Source of the DNA: an uncultured Prevotellaceae bacterium | GTDB lineage: Bacteria; Bacteroidota; Bacteroidia; Bacteroidales; Bacteroidaceae | DNA length: 64,000 nt | Direction of reading: 5' to 3' | NCBI GenBank assembly: GCA_949295905.1 | Contig: CASFNA010000012.1 | Location: 1-64,000 of the forward strand | Shown: in pieces, positions 33,511 through 41,832 of the stretch | How the letters are laid out: each line of letters starts with the position of its first letter | Position numbering within the stretch: position 1 is the stretch's first letter | The notes under the pieces: generated by a model | What the model saw: only the letters and a program-made list of their open reading frames with translations | What the model was told of the DNA's origin: nothing | Databases searched by the model: none | Program-made: the position numbers and the translations under genes

Positions 33511-34716
33511 ATGCCCCAGATATCAGTCCGCGGATTGGAAATGCCGGAGTCGCCGATACGCAAGCTTGCGCCTTTGGCCGCTGCGGCGAAGAAGCGCGGA
33601 ATAAAGGTTTACCATCTTAACATAGGCCAGCCCGACCTGCCTACGCCGCAGGTTGCGCTCGACGCCATACGCAACATCGACCGCACAATCCTTGAATACT
33701 CGCCGTCGCAGGGATATTCGAGCTACAGGGAGAAGCTGGTATCGTATTACAAGAAGTACGACATCAATGTAACGGCCGACGACATAATCATCACCTGCGG
33801 AGGCAGCGAGGCCGTGCTGTTCGCCTTCATGTCGTGCCTCAACCCCGGCGACGAGATTATCGTGCCCGAACCGGCCTACGCCAACTACATGGCTTTTGCC
33901 ATATCGGCAGGCGCTAAAATCCGTACCATCGCCACGACAATAGAGGAAGGCTTCTCGCTGCCAAAGGTCGAGAAGTTTGAGGAACTGATAAACGAGCGCA
34001 CGCGCGCCATACTTATATGTAATCCGAACAACCCTACGGGCTACCTTTACACGCGGCGCGAGATGCACCAGATACGCGACCTCGTGAAGAAATACGACCT
34101 TTACCTGTTTTCCGATGAGGTTTACCGTGAGTACATCTATACCGGCTCGCCTTACATTAGCGCCTGCCATCTTGAGGGAATAGAGCAGAACGTGGTGCTC
34201 ATCGACTCCGTAAGCAAGCGTTACAGCGAGTGCGGAATACGCATCGGCGCGCTTATCACCAAGAACGAGGAGGTGCGCCGCGCCGTTATGAAGTTCTGCC
34301 AGGCGCGCCTCTCGCCGCCGCTCATAGGGCAGATTGCCGCCGAGGCTTCACTCGACGCGCCTGAAGAGTATTACCGCAACGTGTACGACGAGTATGTGGA
34401 ACGCCGCAAATGCCTCATTGACGGGCTTAACCGGATACCGGGAGTATATTCGCCAATCCCCATGGGGGCGTTTTATACCGTGGCGAAGCTGCCCGTTGAC
34501 GACAGCGAGAAGTTCTGCCGATGGTGCCTTGAGGATTTTAATTATGAAGGAGAGACGGTCATGATGGCTCCGGCGTCAGGCTTTTATACCACTCCCGGAG
34601 CAGGGCGCAACCAGGTGAGGATTGCATATGTGTTGAATAAGGAAGACCTTATGCGGTCGCTGTTCGTGCTGCGCAAGGCGCTTGAGGCTTATCCGGGGAG
34701 GGTGGACGAAGAATGA
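33511..34716 (+). CDS. PLP-dependent class I/II aminotransferase
   Basis: This 401-residue cytoplasmic enzyme belongs to fold-type I PLP aminotransferases of the aspartate-aminotransferase-like group. Motifs seen: VYHLNIGQPDLPTP, ITCGGSEAVLFAF, ILICNPNNPTG, LFSDEVYREY and the Schiff-base lysine in DSVSKRYSECGIRIG, then GAGRNQVRIAYVL with the carboxylate-binding Arg. The SVSKRYS variant marks a Bacteroidota subgroup; amino-donor specificity is not readable. Its stop overlaps the next gene's start (ATGA), though the permease has no obvious metabolic link. Confidence 0.9.
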   Translation: MPQISVRGLEMPESPIRKLAPLAAAAKKRGIKVYHLNIGQPDLPTPQVALDAIRNIDRTILEYSPSQGYSSYREKLVSYYKKYDINVTADDIIITCGGSEAVLFAFMSCLNPGDEIIVPEPAYANYMAFAISAGAKIRTIATTIEEGFSLPKVEKFEELINERTRAILICNPNNPTGYLYTRREMHQIRDLVKKYDLYLFSDEVYREYIYTGSPYISACHLEGIEQNVVLIDSVSKRYSECGIRIGALITKNEEVRRAVMKFCQARLSPPLIGQIAAEASLDAPEEYYRNVYDEYVERRKCLIDGLNRIPGVYSPIPMGAFYTVAKLPVDDSEKFCRWCLEDFNYEGETVMMAPASGFYTTPGAGRNQVRIAYVLNKEDLMRSLFVLRKALEAYPGRVDEE

Positions 34717-35960
34717 ACCTGCCATTGTTTATAGCGAGGCGCATCTATTCCGCCAACGACGCCCGGCGCAAAGTGAGCCGCCCGGCCATGCGCATAGCCA
34801 CCGCCGGGGTAGCCATAGGGCTTGCCGTTATGCTTGTTTCGGTAAGCGTGGTTTTCGGTTTCAAGCACACCATACGCGACAAGGTGGTAGGTTTCGGCAG
34901 CCACATAACCGTCGCCAACTTCATGTCACTGCACGGCAGGGACACCCGTCCCATTTGCATTGACGACAGCATGATGGCCGTGCTGCGCTCTGTAGGCGGT
35001 GTCAAGCATGTGCAGAGGTACGCGTTCAAGCAGGGAATACTGAAGACCGACAGCGATTTTCTCGGCGTAGCGTTCAAGGGGATAGCGGCCGAATACGACA
35101 CTACGTTCATACACGACAACCTTGTAAGCGGCAGCATCCCGGCGTTCAGCGACTCCGTAGCGCACAACAAGATTCTCATATCCAAAATGATGGCCGACAA
35201 GCTGAGGCTGGCCGCAGGCGACAAGGTGTTCGCTTACTTCATAGACGGCGGCGGGGTGCGCGTCCGCCGCTTCACCGTTTCGGGCGTTTATCAGACAAAC
35301 CTTTCCAAGTTTGACGAGGCGATATGCTTCGCCGACCTTTACACTACCGTCCGCCTGAACGGCTGGCAGCCCGGTCAGGCAGGCGGAGCGGAGCTTGCCG
35401 TGAACGATTTCGGCAACGTGGACGCCGTTGAAGAGGCGCTGGTGAAGAAGGTCAACCGCACTACCGACCGTTACGGAGAGACCTATTCGTCGGAAACCGT
35501 GCAGGATTCCAACCCTCAAATCTTCACCTGGCTCGACCTGCTCGACCTCAACGTATGGATTATCCTCGCCCTCATGCTCTGCGTGGCAGGCTTCACCATG
35601 ATTTCAGGTCTGCTCATCATAATCCTCGAGCGCACGTCGATGATAGGCGTGCTGAAGGCTCTTGGTGCCCGCAACGGCACCGTGCGCAAGACGTTCCTGT
35701 GGTTCGCCGTGTTTATAATAGGCAAGGGTATGTTAATCGGGAACATCGTCGGCCTCGGCCTTATATTGTTGCAGAAGCTTACGGGCGCAGTCAAGCTCGA
35801 CGCCGCAACGTATTATGTTGACGTAGTTCCGGTAGAGTTCAACCTCTTGGCTATGCTTCTGCTCAATGCCGCAACGCTCATCGTCAGCGTGTTTGTACTC
35901 ATCGCTCCGAGCTTCCTTGCGTCAAGGGTGCATCCGGCAAAGTCGATGAGATACGAATGA
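34713..35960 (+). CDS. LolC/LolE-like ABC transporter permease (FtsX family)
   Basis: The 415-residue protein has one N-terminal membrane segment (about 27-48), a large extracytoplasmic domain (about 50-275), and three C-terminal segments (about 278-306, 320-352 and 376-400). This is the MacB/FtsX-type permease layout. The start NLPLFIARRIYSANDARRKVSRPAMRIATAGVAIGLAVML matches LolC/E-type proteins, which extract lipoproteins from the inner membrane for transfer to the outer membrane. No ATPase is adjacent, so a LolD partner would be encoded elsewhere. Translation is coupled to the aminotransferase. Confidence 0.84.
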   Translation: MNLPLFIARRIYSANDARRKVSRPAMRIATAGVAIGLAVMLVSVSVVFGFKHTIRDKVVGFGSHITVANFMSLHGRDTRPICIDDSMMAVLRSVGGVKHVQRYAFKQGILKTDSDFLGVAFKGIAAEYDTTFIHDNLVSGSIPAFSDSVAHNKILISKMMADKLRLAAGDKVFAYFIDGGGVRVRRFTVSGVYQTNLSKFDEAICFADLYTTVRLNGWQPGQAGGAELAVNDFGNVDAVEEALVKKVNRTTDRYGETYSSETVQDSNPQIFTWLDLLDLNVWIILALMLCVAGFTMISGLLIIILERTSMIGVLKALGARNGTVRKTFLWFAVFIIGKGMLIGNIVGLGLILLQKLTGAVKLDAATYYVDVVPVEFNLLAMLLLNAATLIVSVFVLIAPSFLASRVHPAKSMRYE

Positions 35961-36057
35961 AAAGTGAGAAGTGAGAAATGAAAAATGAAAAATCCAATAC
36001 TTGTTAAATTTTTGCATTTGGATTTTTCACTTTTCACTTTTCATTTTTCACTTCTCA
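35958..36057. repeat. long AT-rich inverted repeat abutting two stop codons
   Basis: The left arm (35958-35997, GAAAAGTGAGAAGTGAG... ending AAAAATCCAA) mirrors the right arm (36018-36057, TTGGATTTTTCACTTTTC...). The stop codons of the convergent permease and nitroreductase genes are the outer edges of the two arms. It probably serves as a bidirectional terminator. A related copy lies at 48619-48696. Confidence 0.8.
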
Positions 36058-36687
36058 ATACCCTACCGGCATGTAAACCAGTGGCATGATGCTTTCCTTT
36101 ATGCCGAGGAACTTTTGCATATCCTTTGGTGCGTCGCCTGCATAGCAGCATACGGTAGCCAGGCCGTTGGCCGCGCAGTACAGATAGACGTTCTGCATCA
36201 CCGCGCCTACGTTGAGGCCGCTTATTCCCATGTTGCCGCCTGTAAGCCCAGTGTCTGATGCTATTACGAGTACAACCGGGGCTGTGGAAATGAATTTGTT
36301 GCGGTCAGCCGCCGCCTTGCGCAGGTCGCCACCGCCGATTTTCACTAGTTTGTTTGTCGCAGCGTCATACCTGAACGTGCCGTCGGCCTTGCCCACGTAG
36401 ATGGTAACGTCCTGCCGGTTCATGGCCGACGGGGCCGTACGCTTGCCGTCCTTGCGGTTTACGCCGTCGGCAGCCCATAGCAGGTCGGCGAGCGTCTGGT
36501 CGGACAGCGTGGTGTCGCTGAACGTGCGTGTGGAGTGCCGGTCTTGCAGGGCCTTTGTCAGGCTGCCCGCCACGCTGCTTTGAGTTGGCTGCGGCAGGGC
36601 TGTCTCTTGTGCGCTGGCAGTTCCGCATAAGGCCGTCAGTCCGAACATTGTGGCGCAGGCCGCAGTAATGATTTTGTTCTTTTTCAT
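36055..36687 (-). CDS. exported nitroreductase-family protein (SagB/ThcOx-like)
   Basis: The 210-residue product starts with a signal peptide (MKKNKIITAACATMFGLTALCGTASAQ). A nitroreductase fold follows with the FMN-phosphate motif DRHSTRTFSDTTLSDQTLADLLWAADGVN, then TAPSAMNRQDVTIYV and SGLNVGAVMQNVYLYCAANGLATVC. These enzymes are FMN-dependent; most are cytoplasmic, so export is noteworthy. A secreted branch exists in Bacteroidota, with unknown substrate. Flavin loading outside the cytoplasm is unresolved. It is monocistronic and convergent with the permease. Confidence 0.87.
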   Translation of the reverse strand: MKKNKIITAACATMFGLTALCGTASAQETALPQPTQSSVAGSLTKALQDRHSTRTFSDTTLSDQTLADLLWAADGVNRKDGKRTAPSAMNRQDVTIYVGKADGTFRYDAATNKLVKIGGGDLRKAAADRNKFISTAPVVLVIASDTGLTGGNMGISGLNVGAVMQNVYLYCAANGLATVCCYAGDAPKDMQKFLGIKESIMPLVYMPVGY

Positions 36688-36719
36688 GTCGTTATCATTT
36701 AGAGTGTCATTATATACTG

Positions 36720-36727
36720 CAAATTTA
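36720..36727 (-). promoter_or_regulatory. -7 box of the nitroreductase gene
   Basis: Minus-strand TAAATTTG (36727 to 36720), 33 nt before the start codon. No strong -33 element is seen. Confidence 0.55.
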
Positions 36728-36859
36728 TCACAAAACGGCCATAACGCATAAGAACCACCCCTGTTTTTTTATTTTGTTATGCTTTGGTGGTTAAAGTTTA
36801 TTAATATGTTCGGCGCCTCCGTAATGCCTTACGCCCGTATGATTGCTGACGGCGATGCA

Positions 36860-36938
36860 AAAGGCGGCATTCCGTGCAGCGAAAGGCCATCTTTTGCAAC
36901 GTGAAAGGCCGCCTTTCACGTTGTGTTTTGCCATGTTT
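36860..36938 (+). repeat. 22-bp phased palindrome array D (4 units)
   Basis: Units start at 36860 (AAAGGCGGCATTC), 36882 (AAAGGCCATCTTT), 36904 (AAAGGCCGCCTTT, embedded in a perfect ACGTGAAAGGC/GCCTTTCACGT palindrome) and 36926 (TTTTGCCATGTTT). Spacing is exactly 22 bp. It occupies the divergent gap between the nitroreductase and the sulfur-relay fusion gene; the remaining ~200 bp of that gap shows nothing else recognisable. Confidence 0.8.
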
Positions 36939-37158
36939 TGTGGCAGACTTTGTATATTGTTGATTTTCAATAGGTTGCATCGTGTCTGCTGGTTGTGGTT
37001 GATTGATGCGTTATAAGTTGTCCGCATTAGGCTACACAACTGTTAAATTATTGAAATATTACGGCTGTGCTGCTTTCAATATTTCGTTTTTAACGGATAA
37101 AATGCTTATTTTGTAGGGCAAAGAAACATTGATTGCAAACAACGAAAAAGTAAGCATA

Positions 37159-39603
37159 ATGAAGATTTTGATAGTAGGAGGCGTAGCCGGGGGAGCTACC
37201 GCGGCGGCGCGCATACGCCGCAACACGGAGGATGCGGAAATCATATTGTTTGAGAAAGGCGCGTACATATCATACGCCAACTGCGGACTGCCTTATTATA
37301 TTGGCGGCATAATCAGCGAGCGCGACCGTCTGTTCGTGCAGACGCCGGAGGCTTTCGGTCGCCGTTTCAACATTGACGTGCGCGTTAACCATGAGGTTAC
37401 GGCCATAGACTTGGCTGGAAAGGCAGTAACGGTGCGCACCGTTGACGGGCGCGAGTACACCGAGACGTATGACAAGCTGTTGCTGTCGCCGGGTGCGTCG
37501 CCCGTGCGTCCGCCGCTGCCGGGCATAGACACGAAGGGCATATTCACCCTGCGCAACGTGGCCGATACCGACGCCATAAAGGCTTACGTAAAGGAGCACG
37601 GCGTAAGGCACGCTGTAATTGTGGGCGGAGGCTTCATAGGCCTTGAGATGGCCGAGAACCTTGTACACGCCGGGGCGAGGGTGGCGGTGGTGGAAATGGC
37701 CGACCAAGTGATGGGGCCTATCGACTATTCCATGGCTGCGCTCGTGCACGGGCATCTGTTGCAGAAGGGCGTAGGCCTGTATCTCGGACAGGCGGTAGAG
37801 TCGTTTGCCGCAGCCGACGGACGTGTTGAAGTAAGGATGAAGTCGGGCGTTTGCCTGAATACCGACATGGTAATTCTTTCAATAGGCGTGCGAGCAGAGA
37901 CCAAGCTGGCGCAGGATGCGGGGCTTAAGCTCGGCGAGATGCGCGGCATATACGTGGATGAATACTTGCAGACGTCAGACAAGGACGTGTATGCCGTGGG
38001 CGACGCCATCGAGTTTACACATCCTGTAACGGGTAAGCCGTGGCTCAACTTCCTTGCAGGCCCGGCCAACAGGCAGGCACGCATCGTGGCCGACAACATG
38101 GTGTTTGGCAACAAAGTGAAGTATGAAGGCTCCATCGGAACGTCCATAGCCAAAGTGTTCGACCTTACCGTGGCTTCCACCGGACTGCCTGTCAAGAGGT
38201 TGAAGCAGATGGGCATTCCGGCTCTTTCGGCCACAATCCATCCTTCTTCGCACGCCGGCTATTATCCCGGGGCGGTGCAGATGTCAATCAAAATAGCCTT
38301 CTCGCCCGGCGACGGGCGGCTTTATGGAGCGCAAATAGTAGGCGGCGAGGGCGTAGACAAGCGCATAGACGAGTACGCAATGGTAATAAAGAACGGCGGT
38401 ACCGTGCACGACCTTACACGCATAGAGCACGCCTACGCCCCTCCGTTCTCATCGGCGAAAGACCCTGTAGCCGTGTCGGGCTATGTTGCCGGCAACATCC
38501 TGTCGGGCAAGATGCAGCCGCTTTATTGGCGCGAGCTGGCACAGGCCGATTTGTCAAAGGTTACATTGGTGGATGTGCGCACGGCTGATGAGTTCGCCCT
38601 CGGCGCGATTGGTGGTGCCGTCAACATCCCTCTCGACGACCTGCGCCTGCGTTTGTCGGAACTGCCGAAGGACAAACCCGTGTGGGTGTACTGCGGAGTG
38701 GGGCTTAGAGGATACCTCGCGTCCAACATATTGAGGTGCAACGGCTATGCCGACGTGCGCAACCTTGTCGGTGGACTGAAGACTTACAGGGCGGCTACGG
38801 CTCCGGTGCCGCAGCCCGGTGAGAACACAGAAGACGCTCCGATGTGCGCAGCTACATGCGCAAGGGCGGCCGAAGGCGATGCAGGCGCTGTGAACATAGA
38901 TGCTTGCGGGCTGCAATGTCCGGGTCCGATAGTAAGGTTGAAGAAGGCAATGGAGGACGTGCAGCCTGGTAGGCGGCTGTGCGTAAAGGCCACAGACCCG
39001 GGCTTTCCGCGTGATGCCGAGGCCTGGTGCAACATTACGGGCAACTCGTTTGTGTCTGCTGAAAGCGCGGGCGGCGTATATACCGTGGTTATAGAGAAGG
39101 GCGGCAAGCGGCAAACCGTTGCACCGCAGGCGGCCAAAGGCAAGACGTTCATCATGTTCAGTGACGACCTTGACAAGGCTCTCGCCACGTTTGTGCTTGC
39201 CAACGGCGCGGCAGCCACCGGCGAGAAGGTCACTATTTTCTTCACCTTCTGGGGGCTTAACGTCATCAAGAAAGAGTACAAGCCACGGGTTGAGAAAGAC
39301 TTTTTCGGCCGCATGTTCGGCATGATGTTGCCCGGCAGTTCGCGCAAGTTGAAGCTGTCTAAGATGAACATGTGCGGCATCGGTGCGGGCATGATGCGTA
39401 ACTTGATGAAGCGCAAGGGCGTAAGCTCGCTTGAAGAACTGCGCAGCCAGGCCATAGAGGCCGGTGTGGAGTTCATTGCCTGCCAGATGTCGATGGACGT
39501 GATGGGCGTAAAGCGTGAGGAACTGCTTGACTGCGTAACCGTTGGCGGAGTGGCAACCTACATGGAACGGGCCGACAAGGCCAACGTCAACCTGTTTATC
39601 TGA
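37159..39603 (+). CDS. CoA-disulfide reductase-rhodanese-TusA-DsrE fusion protein
   Basis: Four sulfur-handling modules lie in one 814-residue cytoplasmic chain. Residues 1-~445 form a pyridine-nucleotide-disulfide oxidoreductase of the CoA-disulfide/persulfide reductase type (MKILIVGGVAGGATAAAR, single redox Cys42 in YANCGLPYYIGG, second dinucleotide site VIVGGGFIGLEMAENL). Residues ~455-545 are a rhodanese with active loop YCGVGLRGY (Cys near 511). Residues ~575-645 are TusA-like (DACGLQCPGPIVRLKKAM). Residues ~658-814 are a DsrE_2-like domain (KTFIMFSDDLDKALATFVLANGA...FIACQMSMDVMGV). The order suggests handling of persulfide sulfur by sequential transfer. ATG at 37159 is chosen because it begins the Rossmann motif. 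No partner genes are adjacent. Confidence 0.92.
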   Translation: MKILIVGGVAGGATAAARIRRNTEDAEIILFEKGAYISYANCGLPYYIGGIISERDRLFVQTPEAFGRRFNIDVRVNHEVTAIDLAGKAVTVRTVDGREYTETYDKLLLSPGASPVRPPLPGIDTKGIFTLRNVADTDAIKAYVKEHGVRHAVIVGGGFIGLEMAENLVHAGARVAVVEMADQVMGPIDYSMAALVHGHLLQKGVGLYLGQAVESFAAADGRVEVRMKSGVCLNTDMVILSIGVRAETKLAQDAGLKLGEMRGIYVDEYLQTSDKDVYAVGDAIEFTHPVTGKPWLNFLAGPANRQARIVADNMVFGNKVKYEGSIGTSIAKVFDLTVASTGLPVKRLKQMGIPALSATIHPSSHAGYYPGAVQMSIKIAFSPGDGRLYGAQIVGGEGVDKRIDEYAMVIKNGGTVHDLTRIEHAYAPPFSSAKDPVAVSGYVAGNILSGKMQPLYWRELAQADLSKVTLVDVRTADEFALGAIGGAVNIPLDDLRLRLSELPKDKPVWVYCGVGLRGYLASNILRCNGYADVRNLVGGLKTYRAATAPVPQPGENTEDAPMCAATCARAAEGDAGAVNIDACGLQCPGPIVRLKKAMEDVQPGRRLCVKATDPGFPRDAEAWCNITGNSFVSAESAGGVYTVVIEKGGKRQTVAPQAAKGKTFIMFSDDLDKALATFVLANGAAATGEKVTIFFTFWGLNVIKKEYKPRVEKDFFGRMFGMMLPGSSRKLKLSKMNMCGIGAGMMRNLMKRKGVSSLEELRSQAIEAGVEFIACQMSMDVMGVKREELLDCVTVGGVATYMERADKANVNLFI

Positions 39604-39621
39604 CGTTTTGTTTTATAATAA

Positions 39622-39656
39622 AACAAGGGCGCAGGCGTCATGTCCTGCGCCTTGTT
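39622..39656 (-). terminator. terminator at the 3' end of the cobalamin operon, overlapping btuC
   Basis: AACAAGGGCGCAGG (39622-39635) pairs with CCTGCGCCTTGTT (39644-39656) with one bulge. On the minus strand it is followed by TTATTATAAAAC, and it includes the btuC stop codon. It probably also serves the convergent fusion gene. Confidence 0.7.
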
Positions 39657-40651
39657 ATTACATATATTATTACCGGCGCGCCCATGACGGGTGTTATGGC
39701 GTTGAGCGGTATTATGCCGTTCTCGCCGGGCAATGTGCAGACGATGTTGCAGAGCAGGGCGATGGCCGCCCCGGTGAAGATGGTCGAGGGGACGAGGTGA
39801 CGGTGGCTGTCGGTGGCGAGCATCATGCGCGATATGTGGGGCACGGCCAGCCCTATGAAAGCTACGGGGCCGCAGAAGGCAGTAGCCGAAGCCGTGAGCA
39901 GTCCTGTTACTACGAGCAGCTGGTTGCGCAGGCGTATGGTGTTTACACCGAGGTTCTCGGCGTATTGTTCTCCCAAGAGCAGCGTGTTGAGCGGTTTTAT
40001 GAGCAACAGGGCCCATGCCAGCCCCGTAATCGTGACCGTTGCGAACAGCGGAATCTGGCTTAGCGGCACGCCGCCGAAGTTGCCCAGTCCCCACACCATG
40101 TACGAGTGTACGCCCTCTTCGGTGGCGAAGAAGTTGAGCAGGGATATGGCCGACGAGGCGATGTAGCCAATCATGATGCCCACGATGAGCAGCATGACGT
40201 TGTTTTTTACAATACCTGCGAAGGCGAGCAGCAGCAACATTACTGCCGCCGCGCCTGCGAAGGCTGCGGCGAGCACGGCCACGGAGCCGCCGAGCGTAAC
40301 GCCGCCTATGGTAACGCCGCCGCCGAAGGCCAGCAGCACGAGGGCTGCTCCGAGGCTTGCGCCGCTGTTTATGCCGAAGATGGAGGGGCCGGCCAAGGGG
40401 TTGCGGAACGCCGTCTGGAGCAGCAGTCCGCTTACGGCGAGCGAGCTGCCGCAGAGCATGGCCGTTATGGCTTGTGGCAGCCGTGCGTTGAGCACTATGT
40501 AGCTCCACGCCGCGTTGCCTTCGTATTTGCCTGTAAGTATGGCGGCGATGTCGGCCAGGGGTATGTCAACCGCGCCGAAGGCGAGGCTGGCAGCAAACAG
40601 CGGCAGCAACGCCGCCGCCATTAATATGTTGGCTTTTGCGGCTTTGCTCAT
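39638..40651 (-). CDS. btuC: cobalamin/iron-siderophore ABC permease (BtuC/FecCD type)
   Basis: The 337-residue permease has about ten hydrophobic segments. FecCD-family motifs are LPQAITAMLCGSSLAVSGLLLQTAFRNPLAGPSIFGINSGASLGA and CGPVAFIGLAVPHISRMM. Family members move cobalamin, haem or iron chelates through the inner membrane. Cobalamin is assigned because the operon is led by a B12 riboswitch and BtuB. Its start overlaps btuF (ATGA). No ATP-binding subunit gene follows; the transcript terminates at its stop codon. Confidence 0.9.
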   Translation of the reverse strand: MSKAAKANILMAAALLPLFAASLAFGAVDIPLADIAAILTGKYEGNAAWSYIVLNARLPQAITAMLCGSSLAVSGLLLQTAFRNPLAGPSIFGINSGASLGAALVLLAFGGGVTIGGVTLGGSVAVLAAAFAGAAAVMLLLLAFAGIVKNNVMLLIVGIMIGYIASSAISLLNFFATEEGVHSYMVWGLGNFGGVPLSQIPLFATVTITGLAWALLLIKPLNTLLLGEQYAENLGVNTIRLRNQLLVVTGLLTASATAFCGPVAFIGLAVPHISRMMLATDSHRHLVPSTIFTGAAIALLCNIVCTLPGENGIIPLNAITPVMGAPVIIYVITRRRT

Positions 40652-41832
40652 TTCAGTTTCTTGAAGTATTTGGGTGTGCCGAGCTTCGCGAGGTCGGGGT
40701 GTGTTATTATGATGAAGTCGCGGAGCAGCAGGTCGGGGCTGAACGGGGTGTCTTCATAGAAGGTGCTGCCGCCGGTGGTGGGGCATCCGTAGACGCGCCG
40801 TTCCCTGAAGGCTTTGAACTGGGCGTAGCCTGGGTTTTCGGCGAGCAGGGCATTGTATGTGGCCGGTTGGCGGCTGTCGTGGCGCAGCATCCACACGTCA
40901 GCATCCTTGGCTTTTGCCAGTACGGCTTCGAACGTGAGGGGTAGGCTGCCGCTGTTGGCATCGTCGGCAAAGGGGTAGGCGGCGTTGGCGTCGGCTATGA
41001 CCTGCCCCATGGTGCTTTGTCCGCCCGGCACGTACCATACGGGGCCTGTCACCTTGTCGATGATGACGGATAGCCGCGTGCCTGATTTTTGCGCTATGGC
41101 CTTCAGCCCGTTGTACCGGCGCTTCACTGCGTTCCAGATGCTGTCGGCCTCGTGCTCCGCGCCGAACAGCATTCCGTATAGCTTCATCCACTCGGCGCGC
41201 CCCAGTGCGGAGGTTTCCATGTAGTCGGCCACTTCTATTATGGGCCTGCCCCATTCGTCGAGGCGGCCGTAGCCGCCGCTGTTCTGGAACGGCGAGATGA
41301 GTATCGCGTCGGCATCGGCCTCGATGATTTTCTCGAGCGTAGGCGTGGTTCCGTTGCCGCAGTCGGCCATGCGGCCTTCTTTCAGGCGCTGCTTTACCCA
41401 CGGCAGGTTGATGTATTGCGCGTCGCATATGCCGCGCACGGCGTCTCTTTTCCCGAATTTGTCCAAGAGTGCGCAGTGTGCCGACGTGGTTATTATGGCA
41501 CGGCGCAGTGGGGTGTGTACTATCTCGGCCTTTTGTCCGTTGGCGGACAGTGCGGCCGCCAGCTTCTCCGCCTTGTCGTTGCCAGCCTGCTTGCCTTCGG
41601 CTTGTCCGTCGGCGACAAGTATGTATGTGTGCAGTGTCCGGCCTTTGTTCCACGGGTCGTGTAGTGTGGCTACGGTGTAGCCGTTGTGCTTCACGATGGT
41701 AAGCCGCCGGGCGTATTCCAGCCTGACGGTGTCTCCGCCTGAAAGGGCGGCACTGGTGCCGCCTCCCTTGCACGCGCAGAGGAGTAGCGGCGCCGAGGCT
41801 ATGAGCAAAGCTATGGTTTTCAGCTTATTCAT
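40648..41832 (-). CDS. btuF: cobalamin-binding lipoprotein of the ABC transporter (BtuF-like)
   Basis: The 394-residue protein has a lipoprotein signal (MNKLKTIALLIASAPLLLCAC, Cys21) and a periplasmic-binding domain of the helical-backbone class III type (AIITTSAHCALLDKFGKRDAVRGICDAQYI, KIIEADADAILISPFQN, MLFGAEHEADSIWNAVKRRY, VWYVPGGQSTMGQVIADANAAYPF). These proteins deliver B12 or iron chelates to a BtuC-type permease. It overlaps btuG by 8 nt and btuC by 4 nt. It is longer than E. coli BtuF, with an N-terminal ~75-residue extension (LTIVKHNGYTVATLHDPWNKGRTLHTYILV) typical of Bacteroidota versions. Confidence 0.87.
   Translation of the reverse strand: MNKLKTIALLIASAPLLLCACKGGGTSAALSGGDTVRLEYARRLTIVKHNGYTVATLHDPWNKGRTLHTYILVADGQAEGKQAGNDKAEKLAAALSANGQKAEIVHTPLRRAIITTSAHCALLDKFGKRDAVRGICDAQYINLPWVKQRLKEGRMADCGNGTTPTLEKIIEADADAILISPFQNSGGYGRLDEWGRPIIEVADYMETSALGRAEWMKLYGMLFGAEHEADSIWNAVKRRYNGLKAIAQKSGTRLSVIIDKVTGPVWYVPGGQSTMGQVIADANAAYPFADDANSGSLPLTFEAVLAKAKDADVWMLRHDSRQPATYNALLAENPGYAQFKAFRERRVYGCPTTGGSTFYEDTPFSPDLLLRDFIIITHPDLAKLGTPKYFKKLK

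Noticed and set aside
39558-41773. Long alternative-frame open frames over btuC and btuF (about 290-316 codons)
   Set aside because: Their products are Arg/His-rich, low-complexity translations typical of shifted frames; the genuine genes in the other frame have clear family motifs and coupled starts.
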